Assembly (NCBI GenBank): GCA_026393335.1
Contig: JAPLAJ010000164.1
Coordinates: 1 to 17,486 of the forward strand
Direction of reading: 5' to 3'
From: Rhodoluna sp.
GTDB lineage: Bacteria > Actinomycetota > Actinomycetes > Actinomycetales > Microbacteriaceae
DNA: 17,486 nt
Shown here: piece after piece, positions 5,945 through 14,148 of the stretch
Position numbering within the stretch: the first letter of the stretch is position 1
Layout: every line of letters begins with the position of its first letter
Notes under the pieces: model-generated
Databases searched by the model: none
Seen by the model: the letters and a program-made list of their open reading frames with translations, nothing else
Told to the model about the DNA's origin: nothing
Translations under genes and position numbers: made by a program

Positions 5945-8900
5945 CTAATAGCCTATACGTATGCAGCCCAATGATGTTGTCACCGAACTGTACTTGATTG
6001 GATCCCTCGGGGCAAGGATAGAAATCAAGTTGGCTTTAGTTCGGTCAGAAGCCAAAGACGTCAAGTATGCTTCGACGAATCTTGTCACAAACTTTCGCTC
6101 TTTAGCTGTCAGAGACTTGATGCCCGGCGCTTTGCTAAATTTGGATATTGCCAAGCTGATTGGCTGGCCTAGAAATTTGTCCAGAGTTTTAGAAGAAATG
6201 TAGGCCGAAACCCCTCCTTCTCCTGCGGATTTGAAAGCCAAGCCCCAATTTTTGCCATCCTTTTCGAATGCATCGTTGAAATTTTGTAACGCGCCTCCGC
6301 TCACTCCAACGGCAGTTCCTTGCCAACAAATCGCTCCCCTGCTTCGTAGACACATCACAACAGCTCCAATGATTGACATAAAGGAAATCCATGCGTTTGT
6401 TTCTTCGGTTAGCCCGCTGAAGTCGTTTCCGTTAATTGGGTCATTCGGGTATGTGTATGGGTTTTCGTTTCCGCCTTTGATTGGGTCTTTTGAGGTGAAT
6501 TGGTTGGTTTCAGGGTTATAGACTCTGGCTCCCATGAGGATGAGTCCTGTGGTGTTGGTGGCTCTTTCTTGTTGGCTATAGGAGCTGTAGTTGATGAGGT
6601 TGGTGTTGGTTTGACTGGTTTGTGGGTTACCAAACGAGTCATAAACACTCCAACCAGCAACAGAACTTGTGTCTAGATCCAGGGTTGTGACTGTGTGTCC
6701 ACGGATGTCTGTCAACTGCATTGCTGAGGATCTAAGAGTGCCTTTGAAAGAAGTAGTAACAGCAAGTCCTGCACCTAGAGAGCCTGTATAGATTTCTGTG
6801 GTGAGGATAGCTCCAGACTGTTGAGTGGTCCATTCAGGGTTGTCTGAAGAGTCACTGTAATGTCTGACAGTTGTTAGGTTGCCTACTATTTCATTAACTC
6901 TTCTACCCAAAGCATCATAAGTAAAGGAGGTTGTTGAACCTGACTGGGTGATACCGGTTACTTGATCAACCAAGTTATAAGCGAGGTTGATGCCAGCATT
7001 GTTTGCTGGAGCATCAACAGCAGGAATAAATGTGTTTCTACCTAAGGCATCATAAACATAGCCACTGGTTGTTAACTGTGATTCAGAGTTGAAAGTGTTT
7101 GTTTTAGTTGTGGTAGCACCACAAACACCAACACTGCTGCTAGTTCTATCCCCTCGAGAGTTATAGCTGTAACTCTCAGAGAAACAGGAAGCACCATTAG
7201 AGGACACAGTTGCAAGCCTTGAAGAAGAGTCATAACCATAAACAGTGACTTTCGGTGCCGCACTACTAGAGCTATCCGGTGCTAGTTCTCTAATTACCCG
7301 GCCGTAGCCGTCGTATTCTCGACTCCAAGACAACACAGTAGATGCTACCGAGCCGTAACTCATTGAAGAGATCTGGCCAGCATCATTAAATGTGTTGGTC
7401 TGGGTAACACCATTAGGTCCAGACTGGCTGGTTAGCCTGCCGTATTCGTCATAAACACCTGAATACAGGTAACTAAAAGGTGTTCCAGCAGAACTCGAAC
7501 CAGTAATAGTCATGGCTGTGACTAGAGCTCTAGGTTCTGTTGTGTTGCCGTAAGTGTAAGACGCCGTAGTTCTAGGAGAAACAACAGTTGAGACTGCTCC
7601 GGCAGCTAACTGACCTGAAGGAACATAACTAGTTGAGGTAACCTCGCCTAGGCTGTTTGTTGAAGTGATTTGTCTGCCCCAAGCATCAAAGCTTTGACTT
7701 GTTTCACTTTGCTTAACACCGGCAACATAGTTTTCAGTTTTAGTCTCTAAAAGCGACACAGGATCATAAAGATGTTTAGTAGATATCGATGCAGCACCTG
7801 ATGCTGAAACAGTTGAAGTATCTGCTCTGCCATCAGCCAGATAAGTGTTTGTTGTTGTTCTAACTAGTGAACCAAAACGATATTCTGCAACAGTCAAAGG
7901 ATTCAACTCAGGATCATAGGCAGACACAAAACTCTTAGAAGATGGAATGTTTTCACCTGTTTGTGAAATACAAAGCAGATCCTGCCAAGCCGGCTTTAAA
8001 CCACATTCAGGGAACAAAGTGTTTGCTGCTTCACTGTAGTAAACAGTGACATCCGTTCTAGCATCAACCCCAGTAGATCCAGGAGCAACAGTCTTGACTG
8101 GCTGCCCAAGCAGGTTGAACACAGTCTTAGACGTAGCAACGAGTTGGTTAGAAGCATCAAAAGATGTGACAAGCGTTGGTGTACCTAACGTCCAACCAGA
8201 AACTGTACTGCCGTCTTGAGGGGCATACTCATTTACTGTTCGACCCAACAATTGACTTGTAGTACTTAGAGCCGTGCCTGTAACTAAACCGACCCTTGAA
8301 GAAGTTAGCAAACCAGTCAAAACATTTGGCTGTTGACCTTCGTCATAGATGAAACTAGTGTGTGTGCGGACAGTAGATTCAATCCCAGCAGCATTAGCGA
8401 TAGTTCGGATAGGCGACCAAGAATCAGAGACAAAAGCACCATTAGGAACGTTTACGCCATTGACCTGTGTATAAAACTTAGAAACACTGGCATACATAAA
8501 CTCATCAAAGTTACTGTTACCTTCAGATAGTGTGCGATCTAAAACATTGTTGATACCTTGGCTATCGAAAGTCGCATAGACAACATCGTCTTTATCTCGA
8601 ATAGTAGCTGTGTAAAGCCATTTAGTTTTACCGTAGCTAGCTGTATTAGTTGGTTTACCCGTCACATCTAGAAACGTGAAATCAGCATTACGCCAGAGAG
8701 TACTTGTCGCTGCAGGAAGAATCACGTTTCCTGAAGCATCAAAAGAAATGACACTGTCAGCCCCAAAAACGGCTGCCGCATAGAAAGGAGCTGTCTCTTG
8801 ACCCCAAAGCGAAGTAGTTGAAAGCGGCAAGTTAGGTAAGAAACCAGTATTACCTGAAGGATTCAAGTCATAAACAAAAGTTTGCTCCACACTTGAAGGC

Positions 8901-11900
8901 CCAACCCAACTACTGTTTAGGCTTCTAGCAACCTGGGCAAGTCTTCCTGAAGCATCATATTTGAATGTGTATGGTGAGAAACCACTCACAGAAACTTTAG
9001 AAAGCCTACCTAAACCGTTGTATTCATAGGAGACAGTTGAACCGTTTGCGTTATCTGTCACCAGGGTCAAACGATTACCAGAATCGTAGGTATAGGACTT
9101 TTTCAAAACAGTTACCGGTAAACCAGAAGCAGTATCTAGATAGCGGTAAGAAACAGTAGCTAAAAGTCCTGCAGGGTTGTAGTTATAAACCAGACCTTGA
9201 GTTACAGATGTACCCTGACAGCCCACTGTTCCTAAAGCTGCATAGCCTGAAGCCGAAACGCGACCTGTTGCATCAAATGTAGTGATAACAGCCCTACTAG
9301 AGCCATTCGACCGAGCACAAAGTAATCGCCAATCAGCGTTCGCTGGTTTAGTGAAGGTAGTGGTTGCTTGATCTGTTTCAACAACAGTCAACACATTTCC
9401 TGAAACAGTAACCTGAAGGTTCGCGGCTTTCGCTTCATCAGAAACAGGAGTCAAAGTAGTTGTGCCACTGTATTCTAAAACATCTGAGTCAGGACTAATC
9501 AAATAGTAATGACCATTGTCAGGATCGTTAGTGACACTGTGTCCAGCTAGAGCTGTCGCATCGCTAGAGAATGATGCCGACCAGCCTTCACCAAAAACAG
9601 ACGACTGGGTATCTGTATAGAACGAATTGCCTGTGTAGGTTCTAGAAATTGACAGTGACTGCAAGCCAACTTGTTGACTGTAATCGGTAGTCGACATGTT
9701 GAATTTACCGGAAACCAAAGAAACAATGCCAGGACCTGCTGATGCGACCGCGCTATCTAAACTGTTAGGCAACCTTGTTACAGAGAAACCTGAATCATCT
9801 GAACAAAACCACTCCCCGATAGATGAATAGTAGAAGCAAAAACGGAGATCGATAGTTACAGGAATGTTCTGCGGCAAAGGAGAAGCACTGAAAACACCAA
9901 TGTTAGAAACATTCAGTTTGTAATCGTAAACACCTTTCAACCCAGATTTTGTCTTCAAAGGCACGTTTGGCTCGGCCACATCCCAAGCGCTAGAAGTTCC
10001 TTGTTTACGCCACTCAATGGAAGCAGAAGTTGGTTGTAAACCAGACATCGAGGCACCGTATCCAGAAACCATAACGCTAGACGCCACCGTAGGAGATGTC
10101 AGTGGAGAAATAGCTCCCACATAGCCGAAAGTCATTGTGTGTGAAGCGGTGACAGATGCGATGCCATTTGTTTTCTTAGCGACTGCTGTTATTCGTCGTT
10201 GAAAAGAACCAGATGGGAGAGATATTGTTTGACTCAAAGACCCATCAACGTTTGTTTGATAATTTACTGGCGCGGATCCATCGACACTGATGCTAAGCGT
10301 GTTTGTTCTATAGCTTTCAGGAGCTGCAGCAGAAGACACAGCACAAGTCACCGGTGCGGTTGGTGTGTAGCCACCTTGGTATCCGTTTGCGTAAGGACAG
10401 GTAATAGTAGGTGTTAGGGGTTGTGTCGCTTCAACCTTGAAGGTAAGCACCGGAGATAGAGATTCAGCACTGACTCGACTGTCAGAGCTCGATGCCCTAA
10501 CAAAATAGGTCTGATTATTAGTCAAAGCTGCTGTTGGTTTACAACTTCCTGAACTGCCGCTTGAAACAGTGACAGTACACAAAGTACCACTAGCTGTTGT
10601 AGAAGTTGCTGTTGGGTAGGCTTTGAAAGCTAAAGTAACATTTCCGCCATCAGGGTCAACAGCTTTAGAAGTGAAAGTAGGTTTCCAAGAACCAACACTC
10701 AAGTAACCAGAATTCTGGATTGAATCACTAACGGTAGGAGTTGCAGCAGTGCCAGGGTAACGGTTGTAATTAATGGTTAGTGAAGGCCTATTGTTTGAAG
10801 CATTAGAAGAGTTGAATCTCTTCCAACCAAAACTATCTGCCTCATTAGAGGCCTTAATGCCAAAACCAGCACGATTAGAAATAACCACAGGCATGTTAGC
10901 TGCCAGATTAGTAACATCCGTAGTTATGCTTGCTGCCGGACAACTCGAGTTATAGCCCGCAGCAACACTCTTAGCAACACCAACACCACCAATAGTAGGA
11001 GCATTACCCCACCTAGTTGAAGGAGTAGCAGGTGGAATAGCGTAAATACTGAAGTTTCTTGCAGAACATGACCAAGACCAGTTCAAATACAACTTCAAGT
11101 TAGCTGAAATGATGTCTTGATTGATCCAACCAGTTGAATCAAAGTTCAAATAAGACCGGTAAACAGAAGAACCACCATCAGGTGTACCAACTAAAAGTTC
11201 TGTTGAAGACTGAAAATCAGTCGTTGGATAAACGTTAGTCACATAAGTATCAAAAGTAGGGTCTAAAACAACTGCAGGATCCACAATGACTGGATACTCT
11301 AAATCCTCACGCTCAAAGAATGACCCATCAACAGCTAAATCCAAGACACCAGAAGACCCAATAATCGGTTCTAGTTCAGAAGTTATAGGCGCTGTAGCAC
11401 CATCAGCGGAGTCATACATGAAAGGAGTAGGAACCGATCCAAGCACCTGGCTGCCAGAAACAAACTCATAACCGCCATTACTATCGGCTTGAAGACGAAC
11501 GTTCTTACCCTTAACAAGAAGCTTCAACTTATCTAGAGTCGCTGCATCAGGTTTAGCTTTAACCTCAAAAGACTGTTCAAAACCAGAAGCATCCAGGCGA
11601 ATCAGCAGATCAACATTAGGTAAAACATCAACAAAACGAGCAGTATCCTCAAGCAACACAGGCTTCGGTAAAGCCCCATCCCAACCAAAACCAAAATGAT
11701 TGCCATCAGAGCCAGAAATACTAACTAAACCATCTGCTAAAACTTCTGCAGCAGTGCCACCACCAGAAACCTTGAAATCAAAACGACCAGATTTAGCTCT
11801 GACAAAACCCGCATCATCAAAAATCAAAGTGAAATCAAGATCACGCCACCCATACTTCCCAGCACCATCACGAACCCTAACCGGAGCACCAAAAGACTCA

Positions 11901-12118
11901 GTAGTTAGAGTCCCATCAGGATTAACCCAAGTAGAAGAAAGCTCAGATAACTCAGAAATCACCAAAATACGATGATTAGTTATTGCAGCCTGCAACCTAG
12001 CTGAAATGTAATCCTCAGCAGCATAACTAGGGGCAACAGTGAAAGCTTGAGCAGGTGTCACGCTTTGGAACAGCAAAGAAAGACCAACAACAACAGAAAC
12101 AAATTTAATAAACTTCAA
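5945..12118 (-). CDS. Secreted RHS/YD-repeat polymorphic toxin with unknown C-terminal tip
   Basis: A 2057-residue WapA-like exported protein. In order: Sec signal peptide 1-25 (hydrophobic 6-17, AQA cleavage site); N-terminal domain about 50-280; DNRLRE-like beta domain about 283-452 (starting near DTYVTNVYPTTDF); Ig/Fn3-like repeats about 455-790; RHS shell about 795-1890 with at least ten YD-type repeats, e.g. YDALGR twice (from about 1689 and 1734), YDASGRL and YDEYGRL; the core end GARVYNPETNQFTSKDP; and the boundary P1894-xxxx-D1899-F-x-G1902-L1903, a variant of PxxxxDPxGL. The tip (1904-2057, nt 5945-6409) has a hydrophobic patch at 1909-1923, a Gly-rich stretch, a basic helical second half and no histidine. 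The start is TTG preceded by GGGGGA. Such proteins deliver tips into neighbouring cells; this tip's activity is unknown. Confidence 0.88.
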   Translation of the reverse strand: MKFIKFVSVVVGLSLLFQSVTPAQAFTVAPSYAAEDYISARLQAAITNHRILVISELSELSSTWVNPDGTLTTESFGAPVRVRDGAGKYGWRDLDFTLIFDDAGFVRAKSGRFDFKVSGGGTAAEVLADGLVSISGSDGNHFGFGWDGALPKPVLLEDTARFVDVLPNVDLLIRLDASGFEQSFEVKAKPDAATLDKLKLLVKGKNVRLQADSNGGYEFVSGSQVLGSVPTPFMYDSADGATAPITSELEPIIGSSGVLDLAVDGSFFEREDLEYPVIVDPAVVLDPTFDTYVTNVYPTTDFQSSTELLVGTPDGGSSVYRSYLNFDSTGWINQDIISANLKLYLNWSWSCSARNFSIYAIPPATPSTRWGNAPTIGGVGVAKSVAAGYNSSCPAASITTDVTNLAANMPVVISNRAGFGIKASNEADSFGWKRFNSSNASNNRPSLTINYNRYPGTAATPTVSDSIQNSGYLSVGSWKPTFTSKAVDPDGGNVTLAFKAYPTATSTTASGTLCTVTVSSGSSGSCKPTAALTNNQTYFVRASSSDSRVSAESLSPVLTFKVEATQPLTPTITCPYANGYQGGYTPTAPVTCAVSSAAAPESYRTNTLSISVDGSAPVNYQTNVDGSLSQTISLPSGSFQRRITAVAKKTNGIASVTASHTMTFGYVGAISPLTSPTVASSVMVSGYGASMSGLQPTSASIEWRKQGTSSAWDVAEPNVPLKTKSGLKGVYDYKLNVSNIGVFSASPLPQNIPVTIDLRFCFYYSSIGEWFCSDDSGFSVTRLPNSLDSAVASAGPGIVSLVSGKFNMSTTDYSQQVGLQSLSISRTYTGNSFYTDTQSSVFGEGWSASFSSDATALAGHSVTNDPDNGHYYLISPDSDVLEYSGTTTLTPVSDEAKAANLQVTVSGNVLTVVETDQATTTFTKPANADWRLLCARSNGSSRAVITTFDATGRVSASGYAALGTVGCQGTSVTQGLVYNYNPAGLLATVSYRYLDTASGLPVTVLKKSYTYDSGNRLTLVTDNANGSTVSYEYNGLGRLSKVSVSGFSPYTFKYDASGRLAQVARSLNSSWVGPSSVEQTFVYDLNPSGNTGFLPNLPLSTTSLWGQETAPFYAAAVFGADSVISFDASGNVILPAATSTLWRNADFTFLDVTGKPTNTASYGKTKWLYTATIRDKDDVVYATFDSQGINNVLDRTLSEGNSNFDEFMYASVSKFYTQVNGVNVPNGAFVSDSWSPIRTIANAAGIESTVRTHTSFIYDEGQQPNVLTGLLTSSRVGLVTGTALSTTSQLLGRTVNEYAPQDGSTVSGWTLGTPTLVTSFDASNQLVATSKTVFNLLGQPVKTVAPGSTGVDARTDVTVYYSEAANTLFPECGLKPAWQDLLCISQTGENIPSSKSFVSAYDPELNPLTVAEYRFGSLVRTTTNTYLADGRADTSTVSASGAASISTKHLYDPVSLLETKTENYVAGVKQSETSQSFDAWGRQITSTNSLGEVTSTSYVPSGQLAAGAVSTVVSPRTTASYTYGNTTEPRALVTAMTITGSSSAGTPFSYLYSGVYDEYGRLTSQSGPNGVTQTNTFNDAGQISSMSYGSVASTVLSWSREYDGYGRVIRELAPDSSSSAAPKVTVYGYDSSSRLATVSSNGASCFSESYSYNSRGDRTSSSVGVCGATTTKTNTFNSESQLTTSGYVYDALGRNTFIPAVDAPANNAGINLAYNLVDQVTGITQSGSTTSFTYDALGRRVNEIVGNLTTVRHYSDSSDNPEWTTQQSGAILTTEIYTGSLGAGLAVTTSFKGTLRSSAMQLTDIRGHTVTTLDLDTSSVAGWSVYDSFGNPQTSQTNTNLINYSSYSQQERATNTTGLILMGARVYNPETNQFTSKDPIKGGNENPYTYPNDPINGNDFSGLTEETNAWISFMSIIGAVVMCLRSRGAICWQGTAVGVSGGALQNFNDAFEKDGKNWGLAFKSAGEGGVSAYISSKTLDKFLGQPISLAISKFSKAPGIKSLTAKERKFVTRFVEAYLTSLASDRTKANLISILAPRDPIKYSSVTTSLGCIRIGY

Positions 12119-12138
12119 GGAAATCCCCCATAATCGAA

Positions 12139-12147
12139 ACTAGCAAT
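12139..12147 (+). repeat. 9-bp direct repeat, copy 2 (upstream edge of RHS module)
   Basis: ACTAGCAAT, identical to 5600-5608, lies 20 bp upstream of the RHS start codon. The pair encloses exactly the RHS gene and the small membrane protein gene. Confidence 0.4.
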
Positions 12148-12177
12148 TAGAAAGACTCTAGTGCCCACCACCGACAA

Positions 12178-12206
12178 AGTATCCCCTTTTGGCAACAATA
12201 TCTCAG
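12178..12206 (-). promoter_or_regulatory. Possible promoter of the RHS gene
   Basis: On the minus strand CTGAGA (12201-12206) is separated by 17 nt from GATACT (12178-12183). Each matches four of six positions of the -35 and -10 consensus. It would give a leader of about 50 nt before the TTG start. Weak evidence. Confidence 0.25.
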
Positions 12207-12249
12207 TTATTTAAATGATTCTTAATCTAAGCCCCCGAGCCAAGCTTGA

Positions 12250-12274
12250 AATGTTCGATATTTGTAATGTTCGA
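12250..12274 (+). repeat. Tandem 9-bp repeat, 16-bp period, just after ilvA
   Basis: AATGTTCGA occurs at 12250-12258 and again at 12266-12274. The second copy overlaps the palindrome TTCGAA. It lies between the ilvA stop and the RHS promoter region. No function can be assigned. Confidence 0.5.
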
Positions 12275-12279
12275 AATGC

Positions 12280-13533
12280 TTAATCTTCTCTAGCTTCCAT
12301 GATTCTAGGCTTTAGGCCTGCTTCTTTGAGAGCCTTGATCACTTCTAGTGTGTGTTCATGACCTGAGGTTTCAACAGAAAGATTTAGTTCTACCTCAGAG
12401 ATCTTGAGCCCTAGACCGTGTCTGGTGTGTAGAACTTCAACTACGTTGGCATTAGCCTTGGCAATCACAGCAGCTGTCAAAGACAGCTGACCTGGACGGT
12501 CAGGAAGCATGACAGAGATTGTTGTGTAACGCTCAGCTGCTGCTAGACCATGTCTTACTACTCTCTGCAGTAATAGTGGGTCCATGTTTCCACCAGAGAG
12601 AATAACAACAGTATTCCCCTTTAGTTTGAGCTTGCCAGCAAGTATTGCTGCAACACCAACAGCACCAGCAGGTTCAACAACCTGCTTTGATCTTTCAAGT
12701 AATACAAGGATTGCTTGAGCTATTTCATTTTCAGTTACAGTAACAACCTTGTCGATGTACTTCTTGATTAGTTCAAAAGGAATACGACCGGGCTTTGAAA
12801 CAGCAATACCGTCAGCAATGGTTGGGGTTGTTGGAACTTCAGTTAACTTACCCTTTTTCAAGGATGTTACGTATGGTGCAGCGTGTTCAGACTGAACACC
12901 ATAAACCTTTACTTTTCTACCATTGGCTTTAGCCATTAGCTTTGCTACCACTGCAACACCAGCTGCTAGCCCACCACCACCGATAGCAACAACAATGTTG
13001 TCAACCTCAGGGTGCTCCTGCATGATCTCAAGACCAACAGTTCCTTGACCTATGACAACATCGATGTGATCAAAAGGTGGAATAAAGACTGCGTTCTTCT
13101 TTGCTGAATATTCTTTAGCTGCCTTTAGGCAATCAGCAAAGGTTTCACCAGTAAGAACTACTTCTGCACCATAACCCTTAGTTGCTGAAACCTTTGGTAA
13201 AGATGCACCGATTGGCATAAAGATCTTTGCTTTGATACCAAGTTCTCTAGCTGCTAGAGCAACACCTTGAGCATGGTTACCAGCACTTGCTGCAACTACC
13301 CCTCTTTTGCGTTCTGCTGAAGAGAGTTTAGACATTACGTTATAAGCACCACGAACCTTATAGGCACCAGTTCTCTGCAGGTTCTCTGCCTTGAGTGTTA
13401 CAAGACCACCTGTGATCTCACTTAGGTAACTACTTCTAAGTAGTGGAGTCTTTTGAGCAACAGCAGCAACGTTTCGCTGGGCTGTTTCAAAGTCTTCAAG
13501 AGTGGGGCTAACCACTGGTGTTTGATCAGGCAT
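12280..13533 (-). CDS. ilvA: Threonine ammonia-lyase with C-terminal ACT domain
   Basis: A 417-residue PLP enzyme that deaminates L-threonine to 2-oxobutanoate and ammonia, the first step towards isoleucine. The PLP lysine is K59 in GAYKVRGA. SAGNHAQG (83-90) binds the substrate carboxylate, the phosphate loop is GGGGLAAG (185-192), and SGGNMD (313-318) lies near the pyridine nitrogen. An ACT regulatory domain covers about 336-413 (VMLPDRPGQL). The length fits the medium (about 400-residue) type with one ACT domain rather than the long IlvA with two. An AAGAGAG stretch precedes the ATG as a weak ribosome-binding site. An inverted-repeat structure lies 40-80 nt upstream. Confidence 0.93.
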   Translation of the reverse strand: MPDQTPVVSPTLEDFETAQRNVAAVAQKTPLLRSSYLSEITGGLVTLKAENLQRTGAYKVRGAYNVMSKLSSAERKRGVVAASAGNHAQGVALAARELGIKAKIFMPIGASLPKVSATKGYGAEVVLTGETFADCLKAAKEYSAKKNAVFIPPFDHIDVVIGQGTVGLEIMQEHPEVDNIVVAIGGGGLAAGVAVVAKLMAKANGRKVKVYGVQSEHAAPYVTSLKKGKLTEVPTTPTIADGIAVSKPGRIPFELIKKYIDKVVTVTENEIAQAILVLLERSKQVVEPAGAVGVAAILAGKLKLKGNTVVILSGGNMDPLLLQRVVRHGLAAAERYTTISVMLPDRPGQLSLTAAVIAKANANVVEVLHTRHGLGLKISEVELNLSVETSGHEHTLEVIKALKEAGLKPRIMEARED

Positions 13534-13573
13534 TTGTTCTCTCTTGCATGTTTATTAGATTTTAGAGGAGGTA

Positions 13574-13616
13574 AGCCCTGGACTACTCGGTCAAATAGAC
13601 AGTGCCGAGCTGGGCT
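13574..13616 (-). promoter_or_regulatory. Nested inverted repeat upstream of ilvA
   Basis: On the minus strand AGCCC and GGGCT form an outer pair and CTCGG and CCGAG an inner pair around a 14-nt loop. The arms are separated by small unequal bulges. It lies 41-83 nt before the ilvA start and could be a leader hairpin. I see neither a T-box core nor a run of Ile/Thr/Val codons next to it. Confidence 0.3.
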
Positions 13617-13646
13617 CAAGACACCGTTGTCGTCTAGAACTAGAGC

Positions 13647-13940
13647 CTACCGTGAGTCTCTCTCGTTGTGTATTCTTAGCTGCTCTCGTTCTTCGCTAAG
13701 AATTGACTGCAAAGGGCCCCCGTCTACCCTGGTGTCTGTCCTAAAGGTCGGAAATGGGGGTGTCTCTACTGACTCTGCATCTAGAGCCGGCTCTTTTTGA
13801 TCCTTCAAACGCTCGTCGAGACTACCGAGCTCGGCATTACTGCGATTAGACCTTTTCATTCGCTTTCGGCGTTCTTGTTCAGGTAGCGAGGTCCAAGAAG
13901 TAGGGCCTGAGTTGAACCATGCCATAATCCTTCTCAACAT
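13647..13940 (-). CDS. Doubtful small hydrophilic protein
   Basis: An open frame of 97 residues from ATG 13940; the frame continues upstream to a TTG at 14009 with no usable ribosome-binding site. The product is strongly charged (Arg/Glu-rich, with a RRKRMKRSNRS segment early), has one short Trp-containing N-terminal stretch, and shows no membrane segment or motif I recognise. Codons such as AGG, CGG and CCC are used more than in the neighbouring genes. It would be transcribed towards ilvA. It fills a gap otherwise without genes, which is the main reason to list it. Confidence 0.3.
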   Translation of the reverse strand: MLRRIMAWFNSGPTSWTSLPEQERRKRMKRSNRSNAELGSLDERLKDQKEPALDAESVETPPFPTFRTDTRVDGGPLQSILSEEREQLRIHNERDSR

Positions 13941-14148
13941 CTGACCTAGATTCCAATCCTCATAGCTATAACTCCGTAGTGAATTATTCCACCACCCGAG
14001 AAAAACCAACCTCTAGTACAAGGCTCCAATGGAGAGTTGGAGGAATAGCAATCTCCCGTCTCTGACTAAAGCCTAATCACCCGAGCCTCAAGGGCCTGCA
14101 AACTGCTATAGCGATGGGCAATAAAGTATTTCTTGAGTAAAAGGATAA
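13941..14148. other. Intergenic region upstream of the AlkX-type gene
   Basis: With the doubtful ORF at 13647-13940, this belongs to a 615-nt interval (13534-14148) without a confident gene. It has small imperfect hairpins near 14025-14070 (CTCC/GGAG arms) and the AAGGA ribosome-binding site of the next gene at 14141-14145. No tRNA, tmRNA, RNase P or SRP RNA signature was seen on either strand. Confidence 0.4.

Noticed and set aside
6189..11975. Many open frames of 60-100 codons inside the RHS gene on both strands
   Set aside because: All lie inside the long RHS frame, whose YD-repeat content is clear; their products are low-complexity shadows.
13783..13798. AGAGCCGGCTCT plus T-run as a plus-strand terminator
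   Set aside because: A hairpin would have only a 4-bp stem around CCGG, and there is no plus-strand gene upstream for it to end.
13453..13800. Plus-strand open frame of 115 codons overlapping the 5' end of ilvA
   Set aside because: It runs antisense through the conserved ilvA N-terminus, has no ribosome-binding site, and its product is Ser/Arg-rich with no motif; it is a shadow of ilvA.
13534..14148. tmRNA, RNase P RNA, SRP RNA or T-box in the gap upstream of ilvA
   Set aside because: None of the conserved core sequences of these RNAs was found on either strand.
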